Part shown: positions 7,924 through 15,586 of the stretch, one piece after another
Layout: each line of letters starts with the position of its first letter
How positions within the stretch are numbered: position 1 is the stretch's first letter
Source: Lutispora sp041687175
GTDB lineage: Bacteria; Bacillota; Clostridia; Lutisporales; Lutisporaceae
Reading direction: 5' to 3'
NCBI RefSeq assembly: GCF_041687175.1
Contig: NZ_JAWLCK010000039.1
Location: 1-23,114 of the forward strand
DNA length: 23,114 nucleotides
Translations under genes and position numbers: made by a program
Notes under the pieces: model-generated
What the model saw: only the letters and a program-made list of their open reading frames with translations
Database searches by the model: none
Told to the model about the DNA's origin: nothing

Positions 7924-8141
7924 CTCTGAAAAGGTTTTCGAAGCAATGATACTATATCCTTCCAGAAAACAGCAATAACTGCTACCAAAGTTCCTAAGTG
8001 TACCACAATCCCAAATGTGAGGGTAGGTTCTGCCACACCTAATATTTTCTGAAAAAGAACCAGGTGACCTGAACTGCTTATAGGCAAGAACTCTGTTACC
8101 CCCTGTATTATACCCAATAATATTGCCTGAATTAAATTCAT
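7924..8141 (-). CDS. uppP: Undecaprenyl-diphosphatase UppP/BacA (partial, cut by gap)
   Basis: An integral membrane phosphatase that recycles undecaprenyl diphosphate to the carrier lipid for peptidoglycan synthesis and confers bacitracin tolerance. Only the first 72 residues are present. They carry the first conserved block, GVTEFLPISSSGHL (14-27), with the conserved Glu17 and His26, then a second hydrophobic segment and the VHLGTL motif. The ATG at 8141 is chosen over an upstream in-frame ATG at 8171 because GAGGGG lies eight bases before it and family members begin at this point. The second motif (PGxSRS) is lost in the gap. Family length is about 265 residues. Confidence 0.93.
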
Positions 8142-8197
8142 CTTGTCAACCCCTCTTTGTATATTCATCATTTTCCATTATATCACCTTTAGACGCA

Positions 8198-8277
8198 GTA
8201 GGACAGGGGGAAACCCTGTCCTTACATAATATATTTAACAAGTTAAATGGACAGGTGCAAGACCTGTCCCTACATAA
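8198..8277. repeat. Two copies of a short hairpin repeat
   Basis: Two related units, 8198-8228 and 8249-8277, each consist of an 8-bp stem (GGACAGGG...CCCTGTCC and GGACAGGT...ACCTGTCC) with a 5-base loop, followed by CTTACATAA or CTACATAA. No T-run follows. They resemble REP-like intergenic hairpins that I recall from clostridial genomes and lie between the polyprenyl synthase and uppP. Confidence 0.75.
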
Positions 8278-8297
8278 CCATTACCTATATATTAACC

Positions 8298-9248
8298 TTA
8301 AAATTTTCTATCTAGTTGCCTTTCGATGATTTCTGTAATAGCCTCCTTGCCATAACCATCAGGTAAAGTATCTTTTATCTTTAATGCCTTTTTGATAAAC
8401 TTCCTCGCGAGACCTTTAGTTCTTTCAAGTCCTCCGCTATTTATTACGCAATGCATCAATCTCTCTCCACCATCATCTTTGATCATCTCTATTGCTTTTA
8501 TGGTTTCCTCCCTATAAGAACTATTTAATGAATATATTATCGGTAAGGTAAATATCCCTTGCTTTGCATCGCTTAATAAAGGTTTTCCCACAGTTTTTTC
8601 ATTGCCGGTAAAATCCAGTATGTCATCGACTATCTGAAATGCCATGCCAATATTCTTACCAATGTTAGTAAGCTTAGATGTAATTTTTTTGTCACAACCT
8701 GCTTTATGGGCACCTACAGCAATGCTAAGTGAGAATAGGGCTGCAGTCTTGCCTGCTATCCTTTTTAGGTATTTTCTCACATCTACGGTCTGGTCGTATC
8801 TTTGTTCATTTTGATCTATTTCACTGTCACAAATAAAAGCAATAGCCTTAGAGAGATCTTTCATCATATCAATCTCAGCCATATCTGCGATAAGCATAAA
8901 AGCCCTTGTAAACAAGAAATCTCCACAGTAAACTGCGGTGTTCTTGCCCAGTGTAGATTGTACTGTCCTGGTTCCCCTTCTTGTCTCCGCATCGTCTACT
9001 ATATCATCATGTATCAGGGTGGCCATATGAATTATTTCAATTGAAGTAGCAAGAGGCACCACTACTTCGCTTTTATATTCACCAAAGGTAGCCCCTATTA
9101 TAGTTAGAGTTGGTCTCAGCCTTTTACCTCCACTTTTTATGAATCTTTCTAAGGATTCTTCCACCATTTTACTTCTTGTTTTTAAGGTCTTTAATAGATG
9201 CTCTTCAACTTTGCTAAGTTCTACCGCTAAGAAATCTTTATTCTTCAC
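8298..9248 (-). CDS. Polyprenyl diphosphate synthase (heptaprenyl synthase component II / DmkB-like)
   Basis: Extends allylic diphosphates with isopentenyl diphosphate to make the long all-trans side chain of (demethyl)menaquinone. In 316 residues it shows GKRLRP (41-46), the first aspartate-rich motif DDIVD (81-85) followed by the arginine pair at 90-91, and the second motif DDILD (208-212) with GKP just after. All catalytic residues are present. The start is a GTG at 9248, three bases after the stop of the preceding gene, with its GGGGGTG ribosome site inside that gene, so translation is coupled. The order NusG-II protein, Gx protein, synthase matches the neighbourhood of Listeria dmkB; the exact chain length cannot be read from sequence. 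It lacks a methyltransferase partner in this window. Confidence 0.94.
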   Translation of the reverse strand: MKNKDFLAVELSKVEEHLLKTLKTRSKMVEESLERFIKSGGKRLRPTLTIIGATFGEYKSEVVVPLATSIEIIHMATLIHDDIVDDAETRRGTRTVQSTLGKNTAVYCGDFLFTRAFMLIADMAEIDMMKDLSKAIAFICDSEIDQNEQRYDQTVDVRKYLKRIAGKTAALFSLSIAVGAHKAGCDKKITSKLTNIGKNIGMAFQIVDDILDFTGNEKTVGKPLLSDAKQGIFTLPIIYSLNSSYREETIKAIEMIKDDGGERLMHCVINSGGLERTKGLARKFIKKALKIKDTLPDGYGKEAITEIIERQLDRKF

Positions 9249-9251
9249 GGG

Positions 9252-9776
9252 TTACGCACCCCCTATCCTTAGAATCTTCTTTACAGGTTCAACAGTAAAT
9301 TGCACAGTAAAACCTATCAGAATTCCTGTTATTACTCCTGATATAAGCAGCACTGGAAGATAGTAAAATAGTTGGATATTAGATATTACAAGGCTTGCGA
9401 CTCCTATTTGACCAATATTATGAAACACCGCTCCAACAGTGCTTATTGTAGGTATGCTGAATATATTTTTATGTCTTAAATACAAATAAGCCATTACAGT
9501 AGTGCTCAATATTCCCCCTGCCAAACTATAGAGAAAGCTGGATAATCCACCACCAAACATAGACCCCAGCAGGGTTCTTAATGTCACCACTAAAACAGCC
9601 TCTTTAAAGCCAAACAAAATGATGGTAATGAGGCTTATTATATTGGCAAGACCAAGTTTAACGCCAGGAACAGGTACAGGAACAGGTATGGCTCTCTCAA
9701 CCACATGAAGAACCAATGCCTGAGATATTAATATGCTCAATAATACCATTTTTCTAACCTTGTTCAAAAATAACAC
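9252..9776 (-). CDS. Gx transporter family membrane protein (heptaprenyl synthase component I family; EetA/EetB-type)
   Basis: A small integral membrane protein of 174 residues with about five hydrophobic segments. The family name comes from its link to heptaprenyl diphosphate synthase component I. Recognisable text includes LGLANIISL, LFGFKEAVLVV.LRTLLGSMFGG and FLYSLAGGILS, typical of the Gx transporter family. In the Listeria flavin-based electron transfer locus, membrane accessory proteins EetA and EetB lie between ndh2 and dmkB; I take this protein and its upstream neighbour as that pair but cannot say which letter is which. The first possible start, a GTG at 9776, is only two bases from the AGGA site; a TTG at 9767 (about ten bases away) may be the real start. 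It is four bases from the upstream stop, so an operon is clear. Confidence 0.88.
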   Translation of the reverse strand: MLFLNKVRKMVLLSILISQALVLHVVERAIPVPVPVPGVKLGLANIISLITIILFGFKEAVLVVTLRTLLGSMFGGGLSSFLYSLAGGILSTTVMAYLYLRHKNIFSIPTISTVGAVFHNIGQIGVASLVISNIQLFYYLPVLLISGVITGILIGFTVQFTVEPVKKILRIGGA

Positions 9777-9779
9777 TTC

Positions 9780-10163
9780 CTATTGAGAAACACTATCTAC
9801 TTCGGGTTTTTCTGTACCCTCTATGAATACCTGAACTCTATTGGGCAAGCATACTATGCTCTCACCCACTCTATCTATGACACCGGTTTTTACACATATC
9901 TTGTCGGGACATATGACATCAGATACATAAGCTCCTTCTGTATTTATAACAATATCAATATATCTTCCCTCAGCCAAATCTATATGAACCAATTTTTCAT
10001 CATTTAGCCTGTTCATATCTATTCTCTCATATTCCTGTCCATCAACAGAAATAACTGCTGTCTTTTCTCCAGTATCCTTGTATAGAAAATTGAGTCCAAG
10101 ATATGATATGCCTGCAATTAGAATTATCAAAAGCAGAAGCATATCACCTTTTTTAAATTTCAC
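9780..10163 (-). CDS. NusG domain II-containing membrane-anchored protein (EetA/EetB-type)
   Basis: A 127-residue protein with an N-terminal membrane anchor (about 8-25) and an exported NusG domain II-like beta domain. The signature is CPDKICVKTGVI...GESIVCLPNRVQVFI; the three cysteines in that block are characteristic of this exported family, and the transcription factor NusG itself lacks them. The role is probably accessory to extracytoplasmic electron transfer, judged from the neighbours: Gx protein and polyprenyl synthase downstream, NADH dehydrogenase upstream. Two GTG starts are possible; the one at 10163 (MKFKKGDML...) is preferred because GGTGAT lies six bases upstream, while the GTG at 10172 is only three bases from AGGG. 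It is the first gene of a three-gene operon with its own promoter at 10208-10236. Confidence 0.88.
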   Translation of the reverse strand: MKFKKGDMLLLLIILIAGISYLGLNFLYKDTGEKTAVISVDGQEYERIDMNRLNDEKLVHIDLAEGRYIDIVINTEGAYVSDVICPDKICVKTGVIDRVGESIVCLPNRVQVFIEGTEKPEVDSVSQ

Positions 10164-10207
10164 AATAATCACCGACCCTGTGTTTCTCTTTATTTAAACT
10201 CTATCTC

Positions 10208-10236
10208 ATTTTATTTTATTATTCATTTTATTTCAA
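10208..10236 (-). promoter_or_regulatory. Sigma-A promoter of the NusG-II / Gx / polyprenyl synthase operon
   Basis: On the minus strand, TTGAAA (10236-10231), a 17-base spacer and TAAAAT (10213-10208), about 45 bases before the GTG at 10163 and downstream of the ndh terminator. Confidence 0.65.
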
Positions 10237-10244
10237 TAATTTCT

Positions 10245-10281
10245 TAAAAAATCCCGTTACCCATTTATAAGGTAACGGGAT
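10245..10281 (-). terminator. Rho-independent terminator of ndh
   Basis: A perfect 11-bp GC-containing stem (10251-10261 with 10271-10281) and a 9-base loop, followed on the minus strand by six T. It separates ndh from the downstream three-gene operon. Confidence 0.92.
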
Positions 10282-10289
10282 ATTGAAGA

Positions 10290-12092
10290 TTAATCAAAAT
10301 ATAAATGATGTTCCCGCGCAAACTTAGTATTAGACCACCATTTCTTAATCCATGGTATCACATAATGATCCAATCCAAAGGATCTGCCTGCTCCACCCAT
10401 TAAAGCGATAGCAGCAAATACATACCAAAGAATATCGTAGCCGGCCATAGCTGATAGTACAAAATTGGCTGTCAAACCTATGGAAGCTATTGAAGCAAGG
10501 AATGTGAACAATCCAGCTATCAAAGCCAACCCAATCAAAATTTCCATAATTACCACTGCACTCTGGAATAGCATTGCATTTGGAGCTACCACTGTATCCA
10601 TAAACCACTGATATATTGCAGGGGGTGCTGATAGTATTGGTGTAGGTCCCGCTGCTGCTGCAGGAGTAGCACTTGAAGCAGCCTCCGCCAACTGGGTGGC
10701 TCCTGAACCGCCTGCTACTTGCACAATCTTAATGTTACCGGGTTCCAGCCAGCCTTCATTAACTTTTTTAATTCCTTCTATAAGCCATAGTATTCCTACA
10801 TAAATTCTAAGAGGTATGAGCCATAGAGTTTGAGTTCTGAATGATAGGTGGCCTCCTACAAAGGATCTTCTGTCTTCCATATGGAAGAATTCATGTCTCA
10901 TATAGTTCCATATTAACCTTAATCCGCCTACACCCCATAGATAGTGCATGTTAACCAGATGCTTCATCATCATGGCAAAGAAACCAGTTAGCTGAACTCC
11001 CATCAACTCTGCTACACAGTAATGGCTTCCTACAGAAACCATAAAGCCGTGGGTTTTTAGTTCAAATTTCTGTTTTTCCTTCTTTTCAATATCTGCTATT
11101 ATATTCTTTGCTGCACATGCACCTGTCTGTATAGCAGTTTCAACTATCTGAGGCATTGGCCTTCCATTAATTTCGTAATATGCATTATCACCAACAGCAT
11201 ATATATTGTCCTTATCAACAGTCTGTAGGAAATCATTTACCTGCACTCTGTTTCTCTTTCCTTCTGTAAATCCTGTTTCCATATTGAAAGAGTTGCCTTG
11301 TACTCCACAAGTCCAAATCAAAGTATCAGTATCAATTCTTGTTCCATCTTTAAGCTCTATACCATCTTCTGTAGCATTTACAATGGCTGAACCGGTAAGA
11401 ACCTTCACCCCATTTTTCTCCATAAATCTCTTGGCTTTTTCCTGAAGATTTGGTTTCAATATGGGAAGTATATTAGGCATAGCCTCAATATTATATAGTG
11501 AAACCTCTGATTCTGGAATGTCATGCTGAGCGCAAAGGAGCTTCTTCCACTCCATAAGTTCTCCTACAACTTCTACTCCTGTAAATCCTGATCCTGCAAC
11601 AATTATAGTTAACAGTTTCTTCCTCTTAACTGGGTCCTTTTCTTCTCTAGCCCTTCTAAATACATCTTCAATATGGTGTCTTATTTTTAAAGCATCCTTT
11701 AAAGACCATATTGTAAATCCATTCTCTTTAACACCAGGAACACCAAAAAACGCAGGTTCGCTGCCTACACCAAGAACAAGATAATCGTATTCGTAGCTTG
11801 TCCTTTCAGATACAACTAACTGCTTTTCCCTGTCTACCTTTACTACCTCATCTGTAACTAATTCGACTTTTGTAGCTTTGAAAACCTGGTATAGATCTAC
11901 CATAACACTCTCTTTTTCAGTTCTATGTCCGGCAATCTCATGGAGTTCAGTAAGCAGAGTATGATATGGGTTACGATCGATCATTGTTATTTTTACGCTG
12001 TTATCATTTTTAAATCTCTTGTTTAAAACTTTAGCTGCTTCTACACCTGCATAACCAGCGCCAAGAATAACAATTTTAGTTTTTGCTTCCAT
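10290..12092 (-). CDS. ndh2: Type II NADH dehydrogenase with C-terminal DoxX-like membrane domain (Ndh2-like)
   Basis: A single-subunit, non-proton-pumping NADH:quinone oxidoreductase, 600 residues. Residues 1-400 form the FAD/NADH two-dinucleotide fold: GAGYAG (11-16) for FAD, GSGFTG (167-172) for NADH, IWTCGVQ (259-265), and the FAD-closing YAVGDNA (298-304) followed by PQIVETAIQTG. After an Ala/Ser/Pro/Gly-rich linker around 458-492, the C-terminal third carries about four membrane segments in a DoxX-like arrangement (LRIYVGILWLIEGIKK near 428-443, then MEILIGLALIAGLFT near 516-530). Ordinary Ndh-2 has about 400 residues; the extended form is typical of Ndh2 dedicated to extracellular electron transfer in Listeria. 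The ATG at 12092 follows AGGAGGGG. It has its own terminator, and lies divergent from the ApbE lipoprotein. Confidence 0.92.
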   Translation of the reverse strand: MEAKTKIVILGAGYAGVEAAKVLNKRFKNDNSVKITMIDRNPYHTLLTELHEIAGHRTEKESVMVDLYQVFKATKVELVTDEVVKVDREKQLVVSERTSYEYDYLVLGVGSEPAFFGVPGVKENGFTIWSLKDALKIRHHIEDVFRRAREEKDPVKRKKLLTIIVAGSGFTGVEVVGELMEWKKLLCAQHDIPESEVSLYNIEAMPNILPILKPNLQEKAKRFMEKNGVKVLTGSAIVNATEDGIELKDGTRIDTDTLIWTCGVQGNSFNMETGFTEGKRNRVQVNDFLQTVDKDNIYAVGDNAYYEINGRPMPQIVETAIQTGACAAKNIIADIEKKEKQKFELKTHGFMVSVGSHYCVAELMGVQLTGFFAMMMKHLVNMHYLWGVGGLRLIWNYMRHEFFHMEDRRSFVGGHLSFRTQTLWLIPLRIYVGILWLIEGIKKVNEGWLEPGNIKIVQVAGGSGATQLAEAASSATPAAAAGPTPILSAPPAIYQWFMDTVVAPNAMLFQSAVVIMEILIGLALIAGLFTFLASIASIGLTANFVLSAMAGYDILWYVFAAIALMGGAGRSFGLDHYVIPWIKKWWSNTKFAREHHLYFD

Positions 12093-12396
12093 TTTACCCC
12101 TCCTATGATATATTTGCTAACAGAAAAGACAATAAAAGCCTTCAATGATAAGCTGTATTGCATAATATCGTAGTACCAAACATATAATTACTGATGTCCC
12201 ATATTATTTTATATACAAATTTTATGCAGTTCTTTGACAGTATTAGGCTTTATCCTTACTCTGTTATATTATTTATCGGCTCCTGTTGTTTGAGATTTAT
12301 CTAACTAATAGAGCCAAATTATTAATTTCTGAGTATAGTATATAATTATTTACGACATATTTCAATGTATATTTTATCATAAAAATAAAACTTATT

Positions 12397-12433
12397 TTAT
12401 TCAAATTATATTCATATCTTATTCAAATTATAT
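12397..12433. repeat. Direct repeat pair, operator-like
   Basis: Two identical copies of TTATTCAAATTATAT with a 22-base period (about two helical turns), about 25-60 bases upstream of the apbE -35 element. This is the layout expected of an activator or repressor binding as a pair on one DNA face. Confidence 0.5.
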
Positions 12434-12458
12434 ACATTTGTGAACAAATAATATTCAA

Positions 12459-12487
12459 TTGTTTATTGTCAAATACTATGATAAAAT
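12459..12487 (+). promoter_or_regulatory. Putative sigma-A promoter of apbE
   Basis: TTGTTT (12459-12464), a 17-base spacer and TAAAAT (12482-12487), ending about 45 bases before the ATG at 12532. Confidence 0.5.
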
Positions 12488-12531
12488 TCAATTGTGAAAA
12501 ATCTTTTTAACTTATAAACGGAGGTTTGGTT

Positions 12532-13584
12532 ATGAAACTAAGAATCGATAAAATTATTATATTATTATTAACACTCTCCTTATTTGGTTCACTATTATCA
12601 GGTTGCGTCAGCAATGATGTTAAATCAGAAACCCCTTTGACAAAATCAAACTATTTGCTCGGCACCCAGATTAATATAACTCTTTATGATAATCAAAAGG
12701 ATGAAATAATTGATGAAGCTTTCCAACGAATCAGTGAAATTGAAGCTAAAATGAGCATTAACAGCGAAAATCCCAGTGAAATTACTAAATTAAACGAAGC
12801 CTCCGGTATACAAGAAGTAAAGCTCAGCGAAGATACATTTTATGTTCTTGAAAAAGGAAAGTATTACTCTCAATTATCCAACGGAGAATTTGACATAACA
12901 ATAGGACCCGTTGTAAAGCTCTGGAATATAGGTACTCCAAATGCTGCAATTCCTGATGAAGCAATATTATCCGAAAAACTAGATCTTGTTGACTATAATA
13001 AGCTTTCCCTAAACAAAGATAAATACACTGCTAAACTGGAGTTAAGCGGTATGATAGTGGATTTAGGAGGCATAGCCAAAGGCTATGCAGCAGATGAAGT
13101 ATACACTATACTTAAAAACCGCGGAGTCAATCATGCCATCATCAATCTCGGAGGAAATATTATGGCCCTCGGCACCAATGTCAATAAGCAGCCATGGAAA
13201 ATAGGGATTCAAGATCCATATTATCCTCGTAATGACTATCTAGGTATAGTTGAAGTAGTCGATAAAGCGGTAGTTACCTCAGGGATATATGAACGATACT
13301 TCGAGAAGGATGGCGTAAGATATCATCATATACTGGATCCTCAGACCGGTTTCCCGGCAGATAATGGTTTAGCAGGAGTATCAATAATTACAGATAAATC
13401 AATTGATGCCGATGGTCTTTCCACTTCTGTATTTTTATTGGGTTTAGATAAGGGTATGGACCTTATTGAAAACCTGGATAACACAGAAGCCATATTTGTT
13501 ACTACGAATAAAGAAATATATTTGACCTCAGGGATTAAAGGAAACTTTATTCTTGTGAATAAAGAATATAAATTAATGAATTAG
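12532..13584 (+). CDS. apbE: FAD:protein FMN transferase, ApbE family lipoprotein (FmnB-like)
   Basis: Transfers the FMN part of FAD onto a threonine of target proteins outside the membrane. The 350-residue precursor has a basic, hydrophobic signal ending in the lipobox LSGC with the lipidated Cys25. Family motifs follow in order: DLGGIAKGYAAD (177-188), NLGGN (205-209), HHILDPQTGFP (265-275) and DADGLSTSVF (292-301), the last holding the metal-binding aspartate-threonine region. The ATG at 12532 has GGAGG seven bases upstream; an earlier TTG at 12526 overlaps that site and is rejected. Divergent from ndh2 and next to the EetA/EetB-like pair, it matches Listeria FmnB, which modifies PplA. No target with an FMN-binding domain is in the window, so the substrate is unknown. 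Its stop lies ten bases from that of spoVAE. Confidence 0.95.
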   Translation: MKLRIDKIIILLLTLSLFGSLLSGCVSNDVKSETPLTKSNYLLGTQINITLYDNQKDEIIDEAFQRISEIEAKMSINSENPSEITKLNEASGIQEVKLSEDTFYVLEKGKYYSQLSNGEFDITIGPVVKLWNIGTPNAAIPDEAILSEKLDLVDYNKLSLNKDKYTAKLELSGMIVDLGGIAKGYAADEVYTILKNRGVNHAIINLGGNIMALGTNVNKQPWKIGIQDPYYPRNDYLGIVEVVDKAVVTSGIYERYFEKDGVRYHHILDPQTGFPADNGLAGVSIITDKSIDADGLSTSVFLLGLDKGMDLIENLDNTEAIFVTTNKEIYLTSGIKGNFILVNKEYKLMN

Positions 13585-13594
13585 ATGGAGAAAT

Positions 13595-13948
13595 TTACCC
13601 CTTTGGCTTGAATATCAAAGATGCTATAAACCCAAATATTATAGCCGATGATATACCTGCACTGGTAAGCTTGAATATGCCGATTAATACACCAATTGCC
13701 CCATGTTCATTGAGCTCTTCCAGTGCCCCTTTTAAAAGGGAATTGCCAAAGCTGGATATTGGCACTGTAGCCCCTGCCCCTGCAAATTTTACAAGGGGCT
13801 CATATAGACCTAACCCCCCTAATATAGCTCCAACTACTACAAGAGTGCTCATGGTATGAGCAGGTGTGAGCTTGAATACATCCATCATTATTTGGCCTAT
13901 GACACATATTGAACCGCCAACTATAAAAGCCCATATTATCTTTTCCAA
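13595..13948 (-). CDS. spoVAE: Stage V sporulation protein AE (SpoVAE/SpoVAEb)
   Basis: An inner-membrane component of the SpoVA channel that moves Ca-dipicolinate into the forespore and releases it at germination. The protein is about 117 residues and hydrophobic, with the family text WAFIVGGSICVIGQI, KLTPAHTM and the P-I-S-x-F-G-N-S-L-L-K-G-A segment. Two TTG starts are possible; the one at 13948 (MEKIIWAF...) is preferred, since GGAGG is seven bases upstream, while the TTG at 13954 is only one base from it. It begins 12 bases after the spoVAD stop, so it is the last gene of the operon. It converges with apbE with only ten bases between stops and no visible terminator, so overlapping 3' ends are likely. 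Confidence 0.94.
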   Translation of the reverse strand: MEKIIWAFIVGGSICVIGQIMMDVFKLTPAHTMSTLVVVGAILGGLGLYEPLVKFAGAGATVPISSFGNSLLKGALEELNEHGAIGVLIGIFKLTSAGISSAIIFGFIASLIFKPKG

Positions 13949-13960
13949 ATTCAAACCTCC

Positions 13961-14968
13961 TCACATTTCAATTGCAACTGCATGAGCGATACAGGGTATG
14001 CTTTCCTTTTGCTGGTAAGATAATGGTGAATGAAGAGCTCCTGTAGCAACTGCCAGCAACTTTTTTAGCTGGCCTGATTTCATCCTCTTAAGCAGATGCC
14101 CGTATATTGTCACTGCAGAACTAGCGCATCCGCTTCCTCCAGCAAAAACCTGAGGTTGCTTTTCCCTGTCATATATCATCATGCCGCAATCCATAAAGGT
14201 TTTTTCTGATAGATTAGTTCCATTTTCTTTCAATCTATCAAGGGCAATTTTGTGCCCTACTGCTCCCAAATCCCCTGTAACTATCAGGTCATAATAATCT
14301 GGTTCTATACCTAAGTCTCTAAAATGTGCTTCTATGGTATCGACAGCTGCAGGCGCCATAGCCGCTCCCATGTTAAAGGGATCAGTAAGTCCCATATCCA
14401 CTATCCTTCCTATTGTTGCTGCTGTAACTTTAGGACCATTGCCTTGGGAAGCCAGCAGGCATACTCCTGCTCCTGTAACAGTCCATTGAGATGTAGGTGG
14501 TTTCTGAGCACCATACTCATTAGGGTATCTATATTGCTTTTCTGCAGAGTTGTTATGACTCGATGCCCCAGTAAGTACATATCTGACTTTTTGCCCATCT
14601 ACGAAGCATGCAGCTATGCTGAGACCTTCCATTGAACTGGAACATGCTCCATATATGCCAAGATAAGGAATACCTATGGTCCTTGCAGCAAAACTGCTTG
14701 ATATAATTTGATTTATTAAATCACCGCTGATAAACAAACCAACATCATATTTGCTTACCCCTGCTTTTTCTAATGCCTTAGTAGCTGCTTGTTCCAGCAT
14801 CAACTTCTCCGCCTTCTCAAAACTGTCCTGACCCATGTATGGATCATCATACAATATATCTATATCCTCCCCCAATGGACCTTCTCCCTCCAAAGGACCT
14901 CCAACAGTTGCAGAAGAAATAATTACAGGCTTAGATTGAAATATGAAGCTTTGATTGCCTTTAACCAT
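13961..14968 (-). CDS. spoVAD: Stage V sporulation protein AD (SpoVAD)
   Basis: The dipicolinate-binding subunit of the SpoVA complex, with a thiolase-like (beta-ketoacyl synthase III) fold. The 335 residues carry the family opening (KPVIISSATVGGPLEGEGPLG), the YGACSSSMEGL block at 106-116 that corresponds to the thiolase nucleophile loop, DPFNMGAAMAPAAVDTI, VTGDLGAVGH, and the glycine-rich AGGSGCASSAV near the C-terminus. The length is normal for the family. The ATG at 14968 immediately follows the spoVAC stop codon, with GGGAGGA inside the end of spoVAC, so the two are translationally coupled. Forespore (sigma-G) control is known for the family; I did not find a clear promoter. Confidence 0.97.
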   Translation of the reverse strand: MVKGNQSFIFQSKPVIISSATVGGPLEGEGPLGEDIDILYDDPYMGQDSFEKAEKLMLEQAATKALEKAGVSKYDVGLFISGDLINQIISSSFAARTIGIPYLGIYGACSSSMEGLSIAACFVDGQKVRYVLTGASSHNNSAEKQYRYPNEYGAQKPPTSQWTVTGAGVCLLASQGNGPKVTAATIGRIVDMGLTDPFNMGAAMAPAAVDTIEAHFRDLGIEPDYYDLIVTGDLGAVGHKIALDRLKENGTNLSEKTFMDCGMMIYDREKQPQVFAGGSGCASSAVTIYGHLLKRMKSGQLKKLLAVATGALHSPLSYQQKESIPCIAHAVAIEM

Positions 14969-15442
14969 TTACATTCCTCCCAGATAGTTAATCAACATTT
15001 TTATTACAGCAACAGCGAAGGCAGAAAAGGTTCCAAACACAATTACAGGTCCTGCAACCTTAAACATGTTTCCACCTACACCTAGAACATATCCTTCACT
15101 TCTATGTTCTATGGCAGCAGAAGAAATAGTATTGGCAAAACCTGTTATAGGTACTGCAGTGCCTGCCCCAGCCCATTGAGCAATTGTATCATAAACCCCT
15201 AGTCCGGTTAGCAAAACCGATATTATTATAAGTGTAGCAGCAGTTGGATCTCCTGCATTTTTTTCTGTATAGCCAAAGTTGTTTATATAAAAATACTGTA
15301 TCAATTGACCAAAGGCGCATATGCTACCACCTACGATAAACGCTTTGATGCAGTTGGTAACAACTGGTCTTTTGGGTTCTCTTTGTTGGGCAAAATTCTT
15401 ATACTTCTGCTGTTCCAAATTCAAACTCTTACTTTTAATCAA
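14969..15442 (-). CDS. spoVAC: Stage V sporulation protein AC (SpoVAC)
   Basis: A membrane subunit of the SpoVA channel, reported to be mechanosensitive in Bacillus. The 157 residues show a hydrophilic N-terminus (1-30) followed by several membrane segments with the family motifs IKAFIVGGSICAFGQLIQ, GDPTAATLIIISVLLTGLGVYD, GAGTAVPITGFANTI and EGYVLGVGGNMFKVAGPVIVFG. It is related to SpoVAE downstream, with which it shares the FIVGGSIC-GQ opening, consistent with an old duplication. The start is a TTG at 15442, nine bases after AGGAGG. It is the first gene of a three-gene spoVAC-spoVAD-spoVAE operon; the A, B, F subunits of Bacillus are absent, as is usual in Clostridia. Confidence 0.96.
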   Translation of the reverse strand: MIKSKSLNLEQQKYKNFAQQREPKRPVVTNCIKAFIVGGSICAFGQLIQYFYINNFGYTEKNAGDPTAATLIIISVLLTGLGVYDTIAQWAGAGTAVPITGFANTISSAAIEHRSEGYVLGVGGNMFKVAGPVIVFGTFSAFAVAVIKMLINYLGGM

Positions 15443-15551
15443 TTCTCAAACCCTCCTAACCTCATCAACTCTTATTTTTTACAACAAATCATAAAATATA
15501 ACCATAGAATTTTTCATGAGCAGTGTGATAGCATAATATAGTTTACTCAAA

Positions 15552-15583
15552 AAGTAAAAAAAAATAGGCTTTGCAGCCTATTT
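15552..15583 (-). terminator. Rho-independent terminator of the 63-residue gene
   Basis: A perfect 9-bp stem (15562-15570 with 15575-15583) and a 4-base loop, followed on the minus strand by a tract of at least six T. It lies just after the stop at 15587 and before the spoVA operon. Confidence 0.92.
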
Positions 15584-15586
15584 GTA

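Larger units (their letters stand above)
12093..12531. promoter_or_regulatory. Divergent regulatory region between ndh2 and apbE
   Basis: About 440 AT-rich bases without a coding frame I can support. Contents: a promoter for apbE (12459-12487); two exact 15-bp direct repeats (12397-12411, 12419-12433) spaced 22 bases apart; and the short palindrome ATTTGT-GA-ACAAAT (12436-12449). I found no convincing ndh2 promoter and no recognisable riboswitch. Confidence 0.6.

Noticed and set aside
8198..8277. Start of a CRISPR array
   Set aside because: Only two units, the repeats differ from each other, and no cas gene is present.
12436..12449. Rex redox-repressor site (ATTTGTGAACAAAT)
   Set aside because: The known consensus is an 18-bp TTGTGAA-N4-TTCACAA; this palindrome is too short with a 2-base centre, though a redox regulator would fit the locus.
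12093..12525. FMN riboswitch ahead of the flavin transferase
   Set aside because: No conserved FMN aptamer blocks are recognisable in the leader of either gene.
15443..15560. Sigma-G promoter for the spoVA operon
   Set aside because: I looked for GNATA and CATNNTA elements at suitable spacing upstream of spoVAC and found no convincing pair.
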